DNA of 64,000 nucleotides from Acidobacteriota bacterium (GCA_023389035.1 JAEWFC010000023.1:62001-126000); one strand, 5' to 3'. Shown: positions 52,137 to 61,806, counted from the stretch's first letter. Notes: generated from the sequence alone by a model not told the origin. Translations and numbers: made by a program.

Positions 52137-55100
52137 TTACTCGATATTAAAGTATTTTGCCTCCGGGTGATGGACAATGATCGCCGAGGTCGATTGCTCC
52201 GGTTCGAGCATGAACTCGTCCGTCAATTCAACGCCGATGCGTTCCGGTTCGAGCAGTTCGAAGAGCTTCACCTGATCTGCGATATTAGGGCACGCTGGAT
52301 AGCCAAAGCTATATCGCGAACCTTGATAACCTTGATGAAAGAGCTTTGCAAGCTCCGGAGCGTCCGCATCGGCGATGCCGAGTTCCTCGCGAATACGCTT
52401 ATGCCACATCTCGGCGAGAGCTTCGGCGGATTCGACGGAAAGGCCGTGAAACAGCAGGTAGTCCTGATAATCATCAGCCGCAAATAACTTTGCCGAATGT
52501 TCGCTCGCCTTGCGGCCCATGGTAACCAGGTCAAACGTGACGACGTCCATTCGTCCGGATCCGACAGCCGCGAAATAATCCGCAAGGCAAAGGTTCTTGC
52601 CGCCTCTTTGTTCTCTCGGCTGGCGTGGAAACGTGAATCTCATCCGCTCGGTCCGCTCGTCATCTTGATAGATCACCAGATCATTTCCGTCCGATTGGCA
52701 CGGAAAATATCCGTAAACGAGCTTAGCTTCGAGCAGCTTTTCCCTGATCGCCTGGGCCTTAACTTCGGCAAATTTTGGGTACACCGTCTCTTCAAGGATC
52801 GCCTGGTATTCCTCCGGAGTTTTTCGCCCCTGTTTGAATTGCCACTGGCCTTTGAACAGTGCCGTTTCATTGATGAACGCAAAGACTTTCGTAAGGTCCG
52901 TTATCTCCACGACTTTCGTTCCATAAAAAGGTGCGGTCGGGATGGGCGTATCCTGTGAAATGCCAGACCGTTCGGTGTGGCTCGTATCGCCCGCTGCCCT
53001 CGTCGAGACTCGTGCCGCGACCGTCCCGAGCTTGGCATCTTCTCCAACAAGATCTTCGGCATCGGTCACTGTTTCGATGCCGGATTGGGCTTCGATTGAA
53101 GCAGCGCCCGCCGCGGCCGCCCGTACGCGCGTATTAGCGTCAGCAGCATCCGGGTTCGTCAACTCGTCCATTGCGTGCAGGCCGTCAAAGGCATCTCTGG
53201 CGTAATAAAGTTTTCCGTTATAAAGCGGCATCAGGTCGGCATCAACATACCTCCGATTCAATGCGGCCCCACCGAGTATGACGGGAACGCCGATGCCTCG
53301 CTCGTTCATAATTTCCAGGTTGTCGCGCATTATTAGCGTAGATTTGACCAATAGGCCGCTCATACCTATCGCGTCAGCCTGCGACTCTTCCCACGCGTTC
53401 AAGATCTCATCGATCGTTTGCTTAATGCCGAGATTGATCACGCGATAACCATTGTTGGTCAATATAATATCAACCAGGTTCTTGCCGATATCATGAACAT
53501 CGCCCTTAACGGTAGCGAGCACCATCGTACCTTTATTGCTCGCGTCGACCTTTTCCATATACGGCTCGAGGAACTTCACGGCCGCTTTCATTGCCTCCGC
53601 CGACTGCAGCACAAATGGCAGCTGCATTTGGCCGGACCCGAATAGATCGCCGACGACCTTCATACCGTCCAGCAATAAGTTGTTAATGATATCGAGCGGA
53701 GGATATGTCTCGAGTGCCTTCTTTAAGGAATCTTCCAGCCCGATCTTTTCGCCGTCGATGATGTGATGCTTCAACCTTTCCTCTATCGGAAGGTTGGTGA
53801 TATCCGGTTTTATCGATTGGGCCGTCTTGCCCTCGAACAGCGTTGTAAATTCAGTTAACGGGTCGTACGTACAGACACCGCCCTCGAATTTCCGACGATC
53901 GTAGATAAGATCGCGTGCAGTATCGATCTCGTGCTCGTTGAATCGCATCAATGGGAGGATCTTTGACGCGTTCACGATCGCAGAATTCATCCCCGCTTCG
54001 ACACAGTCGTGAAGGAATACAGAGTTGAGCACGACTCGTGCAGCCGGACTAAGGCCGAACGATATGTTCGAGACACCCAGAATGATGTTTGCATCGGGCA
54101 ATTCCTGTTTGATCTGCTTTATCGCTTTAATAGTTTCGTCCGCATTCTTACGGTCCTCTTCGATACCCGTCGAGATGGGCAGGGCTAGCGGATCAAAGAA
54201 AATGTCGTGTCCGGGGATGCCGTATTCGGTCGCCTGTTTATAGGCCCGGTGTGCGATCTCGAGCTTGTTTTCGGCCGTGCGTGCCATTCCGACCTCGTCG
54301 ATCAGGCCGATAACGACGGCGGCACCGTACTCCTTTGCGAGGTCCAGTACTTTCAGAAATCGCTCTTCCCCGTCCTCGTAGTTGGTCGAATTCAGAATGG
54401 ACTTGCCGCCCGCATGCTCGAGCCCGGCTTCCATCTTTTCCCACTCGGTCGAATCGAGCATTATCGGGATCTTGACGCTGGTAACGAGCCGCGAGACAAG
54501 CTCGTGCATATCGGCGACGCCGTCGCGGCCAACGAAGTCGACGTTGACGTCCAAGATGTGCGCACCTTCTTTTTCCTGCGACTTGGCAAGATTCACCAGG
54601 CCGTCCCAATCCTCGGCATCAAGCAGGTCACGCATCTTCTTAGACCCGCTCGCATTCACACGTTCGCCGACGATCAGGAACGAAGCGTCCTGTGTGTACG
54701 GCTGCTGGAAATATATTGACGATGCCGAAGGCTGCAGACGTGCGTCGCGCGATCTCGGCGAAAGCCCGCCGACGCGTTCGATCACCTGCCGTAAATGCTC
54801 CGGCGAAGTGCCGCAGCAGCCGCCGACAATGTTTGCACCTAGGTCCTTTGCAAAGTGCTCCACCTGAGCGGCAAAGCTTTCAGGCGTTTCGTCGTAATGC
54901 TGCTTGCCGTCCTTTACCTCGGGCAGGCCGGCGTTCGGCAGCACGGAAACCGGTATCGGCGAGTTGTCGCAAAGATACTTGAAACTGTCCGCCATCTGCC
55001 TAGGGCCGGTTCCGCAGTTCATCCCGATCACGTCGATCGGGAAAGGCTCGAGAGCCGTCAAAGCCGCACCTATCTCTGTCCCGTTCAGCATCGTGCCGAA

Positions 55101-55685
55101 GGTCTCGATCGTCACCTGTGCGATCACGGGAATTCGGATTCTTCGTCCCTTGAATTCATCGAAGATCGCCGACAGTGCTGCCTTCGTTTGCAGAAGGTCC
55201 TGACAAGTCTCGACGATCAGCACGTCGCTGCCGCCATCCAGAAGCCCTCGCACCTGTTCGACATATGCGGCTTTCAGATCCCGATAAGTGATGTGTCCGA
55301 GCGTCGGAAGCTTTGTCCCCGGGCCGATCGAGCCTGCCACGAAACGCGGCTTATCCGGCGTCGAGTAGTCGCTTGCCAGGCGTTTCGCAAGCTCGGCGGC
55401 CTTCTTATTAACGTCGTATGTCTTTTCGACGATACCAAATTCGGCCAGAACGACCTCGCTCCCGCCAAAGCTATTGGTCTCGATAACATCGCAGCCGACA
55501 TCCAGAAAACTGGTATGCACCTTCTCGATCGCATCCGGCCGCGTGTAAAGCAGGTTCTCGGAGCAATTCTCAAAATTCGGCCCGCCCCAATCATCGATCG
55601 TCAGATCTAACGACTGCAGGTTGCTGCCCATCGCGCCATCAAAAACGATCACGCGTTCATTTAGTAATTCGAGAAATCCTTTCAT
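52137..55685 (-). CDS. metH: Cobalamin-dependent methionine synthase
   Basis: A 1182-residue, complete four-module enzyme. The Hcy-binding domain (1-~310) has FDGAMGSNLQ and zinc ligands in IGMNCGTGP and GGCCGTSPEH. The folate domain (~330-600) starts VGERVNASGSKK. The B12 region (~640-860) has VKGDVHDIGKNLVD, with the cobalt-binding His in DxHxxG. A long Ala/Thr-rich linker (~75 residues) precedes the AdoMet reactivation domain (~985-1180; GYQGSRYSFGYPACPN). It converts homocysteine and methyl-THF to methionine. The start at MKGFLEL has AGGGCGGA upstream. An intrinsic terminator stands 35 nt upstream of the start. Confidence 0.96.
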   Translation of the reverse strand: MKGFLELLNERVIVFDGAMGSNLQSLDLTIDDWGGPNFENCSENLLYTRPDAIEKVHTSFLDVGCDVIETNSFGGSEVVLAEFGIVEKTYDVNKKAAELAKRLASDYSTPDKPRFVAGSIGPGTKLPTLGHITYRDLKAAYVEQVRGLLDGGSDVLIVETCQDLLQTKAALSAIFDEFKGRRIRIPVIAQVTIETFGTMLNGTEIGAALTALEPFPIDVIGMNCGTGPRQMADSFKYLCDNSPIPVSVLPNAGLPEVKDGKQHYDETPESFAAQVEHFAKDLGANIVGGCCGTSPEHLRQVIERVGGLSPRSRDARLQPSASSIYFQQPYTQDASFLIVGERVNASGSKKMRDLLDAEDWDGLVNLAKSQEKEGAHILDVNVDFVGRDGVADMHELVSRLVTSVKIPIMLDSTEWEKMEAGLEHAGGKSILNSTNYEDGEERFLKVLDLAKEYGAAVVIGLIDEVGMARTAENKLEIAHRAYKQATEYGIPGHDIFFDPLALPISTGIEEDRKNADETIKAIKQIKQELPDANIILGVSNISFGLSPAARVVLNSVFLHDCVEAGMNSAIVNASKILPLMRFNEHEIDTARDLIYDRRKFEGGVCTYDPLTEFTTLFEGKTAQSIKPDITNLPIEERLKHHIIDGEKIGLEDSLKKALETYPPLDIINNLLLDGMKVVGDLFGSGQMQLPFVLQSAEAMKAAVKFLEPYMEKVDASNKGTMVLATVKGDVHDIGKNLVDIILTNNGYRVINLGIKQTIDEILNAWEESQADAIGMSGLLVKSTLIMRDNLEIMNERGIGVPVILGGAALNRRYVDADLMPLYNGKLYYARDAFDGLHAMDELTNPDAADANTRVRAAAAGAASIEAQSGIETVTDAEDLVGEDAKLGTVAARVSTRAAGDTSHTERSGISQDTPIPTAPFYGTKVVEITDLTKVFAFINETALFKGQWQFKQGRKTPEEYQAILEETVYPKFAEVKAQAIREKLLEAKLVYGYFPCQSDGNDLVIYQDDERTERMRFTFPRQPREQRGGKNLCLADYFAAVGSGRMDVVTFDLVTMGRKASEHSAKLFAADDYQDYLLFHGLSVESAEALAEMWHKRIREELGIADADAPELAKLFHQGYQGSRYSFGYPACPNIADQVKLFELLEPERIGVELTDEFMLEPEQSTSAIIVHHPEAKYFNIE

Positions 55686-55719
55686 GTTGATCCGCCCTGA
55701 GAATGCCTTATCTAAACCG

Positions 55720-55749
55720 AAAAAACTCTGCACTTAATAAGCACAGAGT
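55720..55749 (-). terminator. Intrinsic terminator in the metH leader (attenuator candidate)
   Basis: On the minus strand ACTCTGTGCTT (55739-55749) pairs with AAGTGCAGAGT (55725-55735), two wobbles, ATT loop, followed by TTTTTT. No minus-strand gene lies upstream, so the hairpin ends either a leader transcript of metH or a small RNA. Confidence 0.7.
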
Positions 55750-56036
55750 CTTCAAAAAATTACAGGCTCTCTGCTGTTTAGCCGTTTATTTTACGTGGCC
55801 GCAAGTCGCAATAACTCACCACACAATGCAAGTAATTAGGTTAACGCTCTACCGCTGATAAGTCAAAAACAACCTTTAGACTCTGAGGCACTGAATAACC
55901 AAAATGATCTCCGCTAGGTTCCGAACTGTGATACTATGCCGAGCACAAACAGTCACTAACACTTTCGGAGGCGTCAGCCTCTCGCCGGCTTGGCGGCCTC
56001 CATTTGGAACCAAACCGTTTGCAGGAGGATTGAACT
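55750..56036. other. Intergenic leader region between divergent metH and the propeller gene
   Basis: About 290 bp without a supported gene. The minus strand (55750-55900) carries possible leader structure, including TTGACT near 55871, but no cobalamin (B12 box) or SAM riboswitch core is recognised. The plus strand near the propeller gene has a GC-rich imperfect stem: GGAGGC (55968-55973) can pair with GCCTCC (55994-55999) around inner hairpins. GGAGG at 56025-56029 is the propeller gene's ribosome binding site. Confidence 0.5.
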
Positions 56037-57449
56037 ATGTTTTCCACACCGGCCGACCGAGCTCGGCCTCACGTCCTTTGCCAGACAATTCTAGTTCTGC
56101 TTTTGTTGATCATATTCGCTGCCGTCGATGCACAGGCAGGATACCTGTACGTGCTCAACGACGATTCGGCCGGCAGCCGGATCTACGGCTTCAGCGTCGA
56201 TGAAACCACGGGTGCTCTTACGCCACTTTCGGGTTTCCCCGTGGTTCCGGGCAACGGCGGTATCGGCTCCATCGTCAGCGAGCGGATGGTGGCAGATCCT
56301 GCGAACTACCGGCTCTACGTCTTGAACGACGGGTCTGACTCGTTTAGTGCATACAACATCGATCCGGCCACGGGCAGTCGATCGCCGATGCCCTTTAGCC
56401 CGATCAGCCTAGGTACGGGCACCTGGAACACGCTTCGAGTTCATCCCAGCGGTTCACCATTGATAGTCACCAACGGAGCATCAGGCGGTGGCAGCATGAG
56501 CTTCAAGATATCTTCAAGCGGAGCGGTCCTTGCCGCGGGCAGCCCGTTCCCGCTTGGTGGAGTTAGTGCGTTTTCGAGCATCTTCAGCCACGATGGAAGT
56601 TATTTCTACACGGGCGGAAATACTGGGACCGCGATCGCCGGATTCAGCGTAGATACGGCAACGGGCATTTTGACCACGCTCGCCGGCTCGCCATTTCCCG
56701 CCGGTGCCGCGAATCCTATAGCGTATGCCGTCGATCCTGAGGGCCGTCTTTTTACAATGCACAGCACTGATACGCTTGCAGCGTTCACCTCATCGGCCGG
56801 CGTTCTCACAGGCGTTGCCGGCAATCCATTCCTGTCGGGTATGTCGCAGCGGCGTTACGGCGTTTATCATCCCGGCGGGTTTTATATGGTCGCGGGTAAC
56901 ACCGGAAACAACGTCGGCGTGTTCCGGGTTGAGGGCAGCGGTTCGGCAACAACGTTGACGGCCGTCTCCGGTTCGCCGTTCGCGACCGGAGCGACTACAG
57001 CAAACGTTCTCGCTCTAACTGCCTCGGGCTCACATCTTTACGTCGGAAACCGGATAAGTCGCAGCGTAACAACATTTGCTGTTGATGGAGGAACCGGCCA
57101 ACTTACCAATCTCGGATCACAGCCAAGTAACACGCTCGGAACCATAGGAGCGATCAACGGTATGGCCTATGTCCCGGATTCGGTCGCGAATGCCGACATC
57201 AGCGGTCATGTGGCGGGGATCACGGCTGCAGCAGACAATACATTGATCACGCTCTCAAGCGACGACAACAGCGTCCGGCTTTCGACGCGTGCGAACAACT
57301 TCGGCCGCTATCGATTCGCCTCGCTGCCCACGGGCAAGACCTACACCGTGACCGCGATCAGAAAAGGAACGGTTTTCTCGCCAGCTGAGCGTTTTATCGT
57401 ACTCTCAGGAAATATAACGAACGCAGACTTCGCGATATCCTCCAAATAG
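56037..57449 (+). CDS. Secreted lactonase-like beta-propeller with C-terminal regulatory-like domain
   Basis: A 470-residue protein. Signal peptide (ILVLLLLIIFAAVDAQA), then a seven-bladed propeller of the YncE/6-phosphogluconolactonase kind, each blade with YVLNDDSAGSRIYGFSVDETTGALTPL-like sequence (quoted in parts: YGFSVDETTGALTPLSGFP, IAGFSVDTATGILTTLAGSP). Residues ~385-470 form a carboxypeptidase-regulatory-like or SdrD-B-like domain (ADISGHVAGITAAADN, then FGRYRFASLPTGKTYTVTA), which resembles the C-terminus of the CARDB protein at 5.9 kb. GGAGG lies 7 nt before the ATG. Enzymatic activity is unproven. Confidence 0.85.
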   Translation: MFSTPADRARPHVLCQTILVLLLLIIFAAVDAQAGYLYVLNDDSAGSRIYGFSVDETTGALTPLSGFPVVPGNGGIGSIVSERMVADPANYRLYVLNDGSDSFSAYNIDPATGSRSPMPFSPISLGTGTWNTLRVHPSGSPLIVTNGASGGGSMSFKISSSGAVLAAGSPFPLGGVSAFSSIFSHDGSYFYTGGNTGTAIAGFSVDTATGILTTLAGSPFPAGAANPIAYAVDPEGRLFTMHSTDTLAAFTSSAGVLTGVAGNPFLSGMSQRRYGVYHPGGFYMVAGNTGNNVGVFRVEGSGSATTLTAVSGSPFATGATTANVLALTASGSHLYVGNRISRSVTTFAVDGGTGQLTNLGSQPSNTLGTIGAINGMAYVPDSVANADISGHVAGITAAADNTLITLSSDDNSVRLSTRANNFGRYRFASLPTGKTYTVTAIRKGTVFSPAERFIVLSGNITNADFAISSK

Positions 57450-57454
57450 AAAGA

Positions 57455-57500
57455 GGCCGGAGACCTGATGATGATCAGATCTCCGGCCCTTATTTCTTTT
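57455..57500 (+). terminator. Intrinsic terminator between convergent genes
   Basis: GGCCGGAGA (57455-57463) pairs with TCTCCGGCC (57480-57488), extended inside by CTGAT/ATCAG, followed by CTTATTTCTTTT. It may also serve the convergent DUF937 gene. Confidence 0.85.
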
Positions 57501-57508
57501 ACCTTGAT

Positions 57509-58132
57509 CTAGCGGTTTCTCAGATAATCGAATGCCATCGAGGCGATATCGTCCATCGAGCTGCCGTCACCGTCCCGGTCAAGCATCGAACCTGCCATGT
57601 CCATCATCGGATTTCCGGACGATCCTGCCGCCTGAGCATTACCGCCGCCAAGTATGCCGCCTAACAGGCCGCCGAGACCGTCGGCACCGACATTCTGTTG
57701 CTGCTTCTGTCGGCCGAGGTATCCCATCACGATCGGGGCAAGCATCATTAAGATCTGGGCGACCTGACCGGTCTGCAGCCCGGTCTTGTTACTGACCTCC
57801 TGCGCGACCTGGCCTTGGCTTCCGCCGAGAATATGGCCCAAAATGCCGCCGGCGTCAGCCTGACGCGGAGTTTCCTGCTGTCCAAAGATCAGGCTTCCCA
57901 ATCCTCCGAGATTCCCGAGGATGCTGCCGTCGTGATCTTTACTGAGAGCTGCATCGAGGCTCTGTGCACCTTGGGGGTCGGAAGCATTCCGAGCGAGGCC
58001 GCCGAGAATGGCGGGAAGTGCCGCCTGAATGGCTGTGTTTACCATCGATTGGTCCGCTCCAACCTGACTGCTGATCTGTTCAACTGCCTCTGATCCCTGT
58101 TGCGGGCCGAGAAGGTCCTGTAGTGAAAGCAT
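57509..58132 (-). CDS. DUF937 family protein
   Basis: A 207-residue glycine-rich protein. MLSLQDLLGPQQG, QVGADQSMVNTAIQAALPAILGGLARNA and the second copy of the motif (KTGLQTGQVAQILMMLAPIVMGYLGRQK, in parts) are the repeated DUF937 helices. GGLLGGILGGG and DRDGDGSSMDDI mark the C-terminal part, with a Ca2+-loop-like D-x-D-x-D sequence. Homologues include YidB; function is not established. GGAGAG lies close upstream of the ATG. Confidence 0.85.
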   Translation of the reverse strand: MLSLQDLLGPQQGSEAVEQISSQVGADQSMVNTAIQAALPAILGGLARNASDPQGAQSLDAALSKDHDGSILGNLGGLGSLIFGQQETPRQADAGGILGHILGGSQGQVAQEVSNKTGLQTGQVAQILMMLAPIVMGYLGRQKQQQNVGADGLGGLLGGILGGGNAQAAGSSGNPMMDMAGSMLDRDGDGSSMDDIASMAFDYLRNR

Positions 58133-58213
58133 AGTTCTCTCCTTGTCTGTCGTTTCTTAGCTGTAGGATGATAATAGCAGACCACGGCTCTCAGCAGGAA
58201 AATAATCTCAATA

Positions 58214-60238
58214 GTGAAATTTGTTTACGATCATGCGCTGCAACGCACGGCGTCGAGGACCTCGGCCGGACTTCTTATTATGTGCGTCGCTGCGCTGTGC
58301 CTCGGATGCGGTAGTCCTCCGGAAACGCTGCCTTTAACCGGTGTGACGACCGTCGGCGGCTTTGACCGTGAGTACGGTGAGCCCTTTGGCATCGCCGAGC
58401 GGGACGGAGCGATCTACCTCGCCGACGGCGAAGGCGATCGGATCTTGAGAATCGACGCCACCGGAACGCTTACCGAATTCGCTGCCGGTTTCGACACGCC
58501 TTCCGGTATCGCATTCGACAGCGACGGCGGGTTGTTGGTCGCCGACGCAGGCTCCAACACGATCAAACGCGTTTCGCCCGACGGCGACGTCTCGTTGGTT
58601 GCCGGAACGGCGGGACGACGCGGTTTTGATGACGGGGCATCGGCATCATTCAGCTCCCCGTTGGGAGTCGCGGCGGGGCCAGGCGGACGCGTGTTCGTCG
58701 CAGATTCGTATAACGACCGCATTCGCGTCATTGAGAATGGCACTGTCAGTACTCTCGCGGGCGGTGAACGCGGGTTTGCCGATGGAATCGGATCAACCGC
58801 GATGTTCGATACGCCGATAGGTATCGCCGTCTGGCAAACTCATAAACTGCTGGTCGCCGACGCTGGCAACCGACGTATTCGGGTAGTCGAGCCGGACGGA
58901 ACAGTATGGACGCTCGCGGGCAGCGGTGATGGCGGTATGCAAGATGGCCCACCCGTCGCTGCAGGATTTGTTCGGCCGACCGGAATTACTGCTTCGCCTA
59001 CCGGTATCATTTACGTCGGAGACGGCAATGCCATTCGAGCAATTGGCGGCCGAAGCTTTCCTTACGTTGAAACGATATCGGGTGGGAGTCGCGGATTCCG
59101 AGACGGAGATCTTTTGACGACCAGGTTCAATCGCCCATCAGGTATCACCGTGGATAGCGAAGGTCAGCTGCTGATCGCTGACAGCGATAATGGACTGATC
59201 AGAAAGATCGGTCATGTCGAGGCTACCTCTGGCACTTCACGTACGCCGCAGCGGTTTACTGCTGAGGAGTTTCGTCGACTCCAGCCCGCCCGCTGGCCGT
59301 ACGACCCACCGGATGCAAAACGTGATATCGCGGGTACTCTCGGCGAGATCCGCGGCACGATCCGTGATGAAAGCTCGCAGGTCTGGTTCCATAACGGTCT
59401 GGACATCGCTGGTGCTCTGGGCGAAACCGCCGTCTTCGTGCGGAATGAAAAGGTGCTTGACCCGATCGCCGCGGAGAATTTCGGCACGCTTCGTGAACTG
59501 CTGCGCATGCCGACGATCGGCTACATTCACATCAATCTTGGCCGGGAACAATCGGGCCGCACATACGGCGACAGTCGTTTCATTTACAGCAGCGATGAAA
59601 CTGGAAAGCTGGTCGATGTTCGAGTTCCCCGGGGCTCAAAGTTTAAGGCGGGCGAACGCGTGGGCACGCTAAACCCGATGAACCACGTGCATCTGATCGC
59701 CGGGCGAGCTGGTGCGGAGATGAACGCTCTAGCCGCTTTGGAACTTCCGGGCGTTAGCGACTCGATAATGCCGACCATCGAATCGGTGACGCTTTTTGAT
59801 GAGAAATGGGCCGAACTCGAAACAAACGCCCCCGTTTCGCGTATCAGATTGACAGGAAAGACGCGAATCGTCGTCAAGTCATACGACCGCATGGACGGGA
59901 ATCCCGAAAGGCGTCGCTTAGGGCTTTACCGGCTGACGTACACGGTGTTTCCCAAGAACGAGCAGCCTCTGCCGGAACTTAGCTGGAACATTGCTTTCGA
60001 CCGCAACCCGCCAAACGCAGCCGTGCGAACCGCTTACGCTCGGGGCAGCAGTTCCGGGCCGACCGGCGAGACCGTTTTCAACTATATCGTGACAAACCGC
60101 CTGGATGGCGACGTTCACAGCGAAGGATTTTTCGACGCAGCCGTGTTGGCTCCCGGGATATATACGATAAGAGTTTTCGCAGCTGATTTCTTTGGCAATC
60201 GGGCATCGAAGGATATTGAGATCGAGGTAATTAAATGA
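58214..60238 (+). CDS. NHL-repeat lipoprotein with a C-terminal M23-like metallopeptidase domain
   Basis: A 674-residue protein starting with GTG. The signal ends in a lipobox (AALCLGC). Six or so NHL repeats follow (~45-335): FGIAERDGAIYLADGEGDRILRI, PSGIAFDSDGGLLVADAGSNTIKRV and similar (quoted in parts). The C-terminal third contains HNGLDIAG and NHVHLIAG; H-x3-D and H-x-H are the zinc ligands of M23/LytM endopeptidases, so this may be a peptidoglycan-acting domain on a propeller. The stop overlaps the aminopeptidase start by 4 nt (ATGA). Confidence 0.83.
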   Translation: MKFVYDHALQRTASRTSAGLLIMCVAALCLGCGSPPETLPLTGVTTVGGFDREYGEPFGIAERDGAIYLADGEGDRILRIDATGTLTEFAAGFDTPSGIAFDSDGGLLVADAGSNTIKRVSPDGDVSLVAGTAGRRGFDDGASASFSSPLGVAAGPGGRVFVADSYNDRIRVIENGTVSTLAGGERGFADGIGSTAMFDTPIGIAVWQTHKLLVADAGNRRIRVVEPDGTVWTLAGSGDGGMQDGPPVAAGFVRPTGITASPTGIIYVGDGNAIRAIGGRSFPYVETISGGSRGFRDGDLLTTRFNRPSGITVDSEGQLLIADSDNGLIRKIGHVEATSGTSRTPQRFTAEEFRRLQPARWPYDPPDAKRDIAGTLGEIRGTIRDESSQVWFHNGLDIAGALGETAVFVRNEKVLDPIAAENFGTLRELLRMPTIGYIHINLGREQSGRTYGDSRFIYSSDETGKLVDVRVPRGSKFKAGERVGTLNPMNHVHLIAGRAGAEMNALAALELPGVSDSIMPTIESVTLFDEKWAELETNAPVSRIRLTGKTRIVVKSYDRMDGNPERRRLGLYRLTYTVFPKNEQPLPELSWNIAFDRNPPNAAVRTAYARGSSSGPTGETVFNYIVTNRLDGDVHSEGFFDAAVLAPGIYTIRVFAADFFGNRASKDIEIEVIK

Positions 60239-61746
60239 AAAAGATAATCATTTGGATAATAATCGGGGCATTTCTGCTCTCAGGGCTTTCAGTCGCAGTG
60301 TTTTCCGCGGCAGACCCAAATTCGCCTGCGATCCGCATCGCACCGCCCGCGCCTAAGTTCACCGATGCCGAGCGCCAGGCGGAGCTCGCACGACGACGGG
60401 CCGCCGTCGCTGAAAAGATGGCGGACGGCAGCATGCTGGTCCTCTTCCCTGCTGAACCTAAGCTTTATACCAATGATGTCGATTACGTTTACCGGCAAGA
60501 GAATAATCTGGTTTATCTGACCGGCCTCAAGCAAAACGGAGCGACGCTCGTTATGGTCAAGAACGGCGGCCAGGTCGGCGAGTATCTCTTTATGCCGAAG
60601 CGCAACGCGTTCTTTGAAACGTGGAACGGCAAGATGTATTCGAACGAGGACGCGATGCGTATATCGGGCCTGCGTACGATCATCGACGCAACCGAACGTG
60701 AGGCGTTCCTCACGGCGGTTCGCACGAAGGCTCCATTCACCTCAAAAGATGGTGCGACGGTCATCGGCTCCGACGCCGCCACCGTATATTTACTGCTTCC
60801 CGGAAATGAGAACGACCACGATGGGAAGCGTGAATACCGACAGGAGGCTGATTTTGCTGGCGGTCTTACCGCGAAAGTGCAGAACGCCCGGCCCATCTTT
60901 AACGCTCTTCGGCAGATTAAATCGCCTTACGAGATAAGGCTGATGCAGCACGCGATAGATATCTCGAATGAGGCCCACATGCGGGCCCAGGCAATGGCAC
61001 ACACCGCAAAATGGGAGTATGAGGTCCAGGCCGAGGTGGAGTATACCTTCCGCCGCCGAAACGCCGATTACTGGGGTTATCCGTCGATCGTCGGCTGCGG
61101 TCCCAATGCCACGACCCTTCACTATCAGATCCCTGCATCTCCGGTTCGGATGGGCGATCTAATGCTGATGGATGTAGGTGCCGAATACGAGCATTACACT
61201 GCCGACATAACGCGAACGTTTCCCGTCAATGGCAAATTCACAAAGGAACAAGCGGCGATCTACCAGATAGTTTTCGACGCCCAGGAAGCCGTCGCGAAGG
61301 CGACGAAGCCGGGTGTACAGTTCGGGCAGCTGAACCAGATAGCAAGTTCGGTGATCGAAAATGGGTTGTTCGACCTCGGGCTGATCACGAAAAAGGACGG
61401 CCAGCAGTTCCGGATGTGGTACATGCACGGCCTCGGCCACTGGTTGGGCATGAACGTTCACGACGTGAGCGCTCCGGGTGCTCCGCTCGCTCCGGGGATG
61501 ATATTTACGAACGAGCCCGGCATCTATATCCGCCCCGATACGCTCGAGTGGCTTCCGGACAATGCGGAAAATCGTGAGTTCATTGCCAAGGTGAAGCCCG
61601 CTTTCGAGAAATATAAAGGGATGGGCGTACGGATCGAAGACGATATGCTGGTGACGGCGAATGGCGTCGAATGGATGTCAAAAGATCTTCCGAGAACGAT
61701 CGCCGACATCGAAGCCTTCATCGCTCGAGCACGCGGCGCAAAATAG
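60235..61746 (+). CDS. Exported aminopeptidase P-like (M24) protein
   Basis: A 503-residue protein with an N-terminal signal (IIIWIIIGAFLLSGLSVAVFS). The N-terminal AMP_N domain (~45-195) is followed by the pita-bread catalytic domain. Metal ligands are seen in DVGAEYEHYTADITRTFPV (two Asp), HGLGHWLGMNVHDV (His), TNEPGIYI (Glu) and GVRIEDDMLV (Glu). It should remove an N-terminal residue before proline, here probably outside the cytoplasm. Coupled to the NHL-M23 lipoprotein gene by ATGA. Confidence 0.92.
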   Translation: MKKIIIWIIIGAFLLSGLSVAVFSAADPNSPAIRIAPPAPKFTDAERQAELARRRAAVAEKMADGSMLVLFPAEPKLYTNDVDYVYRQENNLVYLTGLKQNGATLVMVKNGGQVGEYLFMPKRNAFFETWNGKMYSNEDAMRISGLRTIIDATEREAFLTAVRTKAPFTSKDGATVIGSDAATVYLLLPGNENDHDGKREYRQEADFAGGLTAKVQNARPIFNALRQIKSPYEIRLMQHAIDISNEAHMRAQAMAHTAKWEYEVQAEVEYTFRRRNADYWGYPSIVGCGPNATTLHYQIPASPVRMGDLMLMDVGAEYEHYTADITRTFPVNGKFTKEQAAIYQIVFDAQEAVAKATKPGVQFGQLNQIASSVIENGLFDLGLITKKDGQQFRMWYMHGLGHWLGMNVHDVSAPGAPLAPGMIFTNEPGIYIRPDTLEWLPDNAENREFIAKVKPAFEKYKGMGVRIEDDMLVTANGVEWMSKDLPRTIADIEAFIARARGAK

Positions 61747-61766
61747 AATCCGCGACAAGTTATAGA

Positions 61767-61806
61767 GCGGCATTCGGGGTCGATCCTGAATGCCGCCTGT
61801 GTTTTT
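61767..61806 (+). terminator. Intrinsic terminator of the lipoprotein-aminopeptidase pair
   Basis: GCGGCATTC (61767-61775) pairs with GAATGCCGC (61788-61796), followed by CTGTGTTTTT. Confidence 0.8.

Noticed and set aside
54855..55610. 251-codon plus-strand frame inside metH
   Set aside because: Shadow of the homocysteine-binding domain; the metH frame carries all catalytic motifs.
55790..55870. tRNA-like sequence (GGTAGAGC-type D-arm) on the minus strand upstream of metH
   Set aside because: No matching T-arm, anticodon stem or acceptor stem could be folded around it.
55904..56203. 99-codon frame overlapping the propeller gene start
   Set aside because: Out of frame with the signal-peptide protein, which has a proper GGAGG site and family match.
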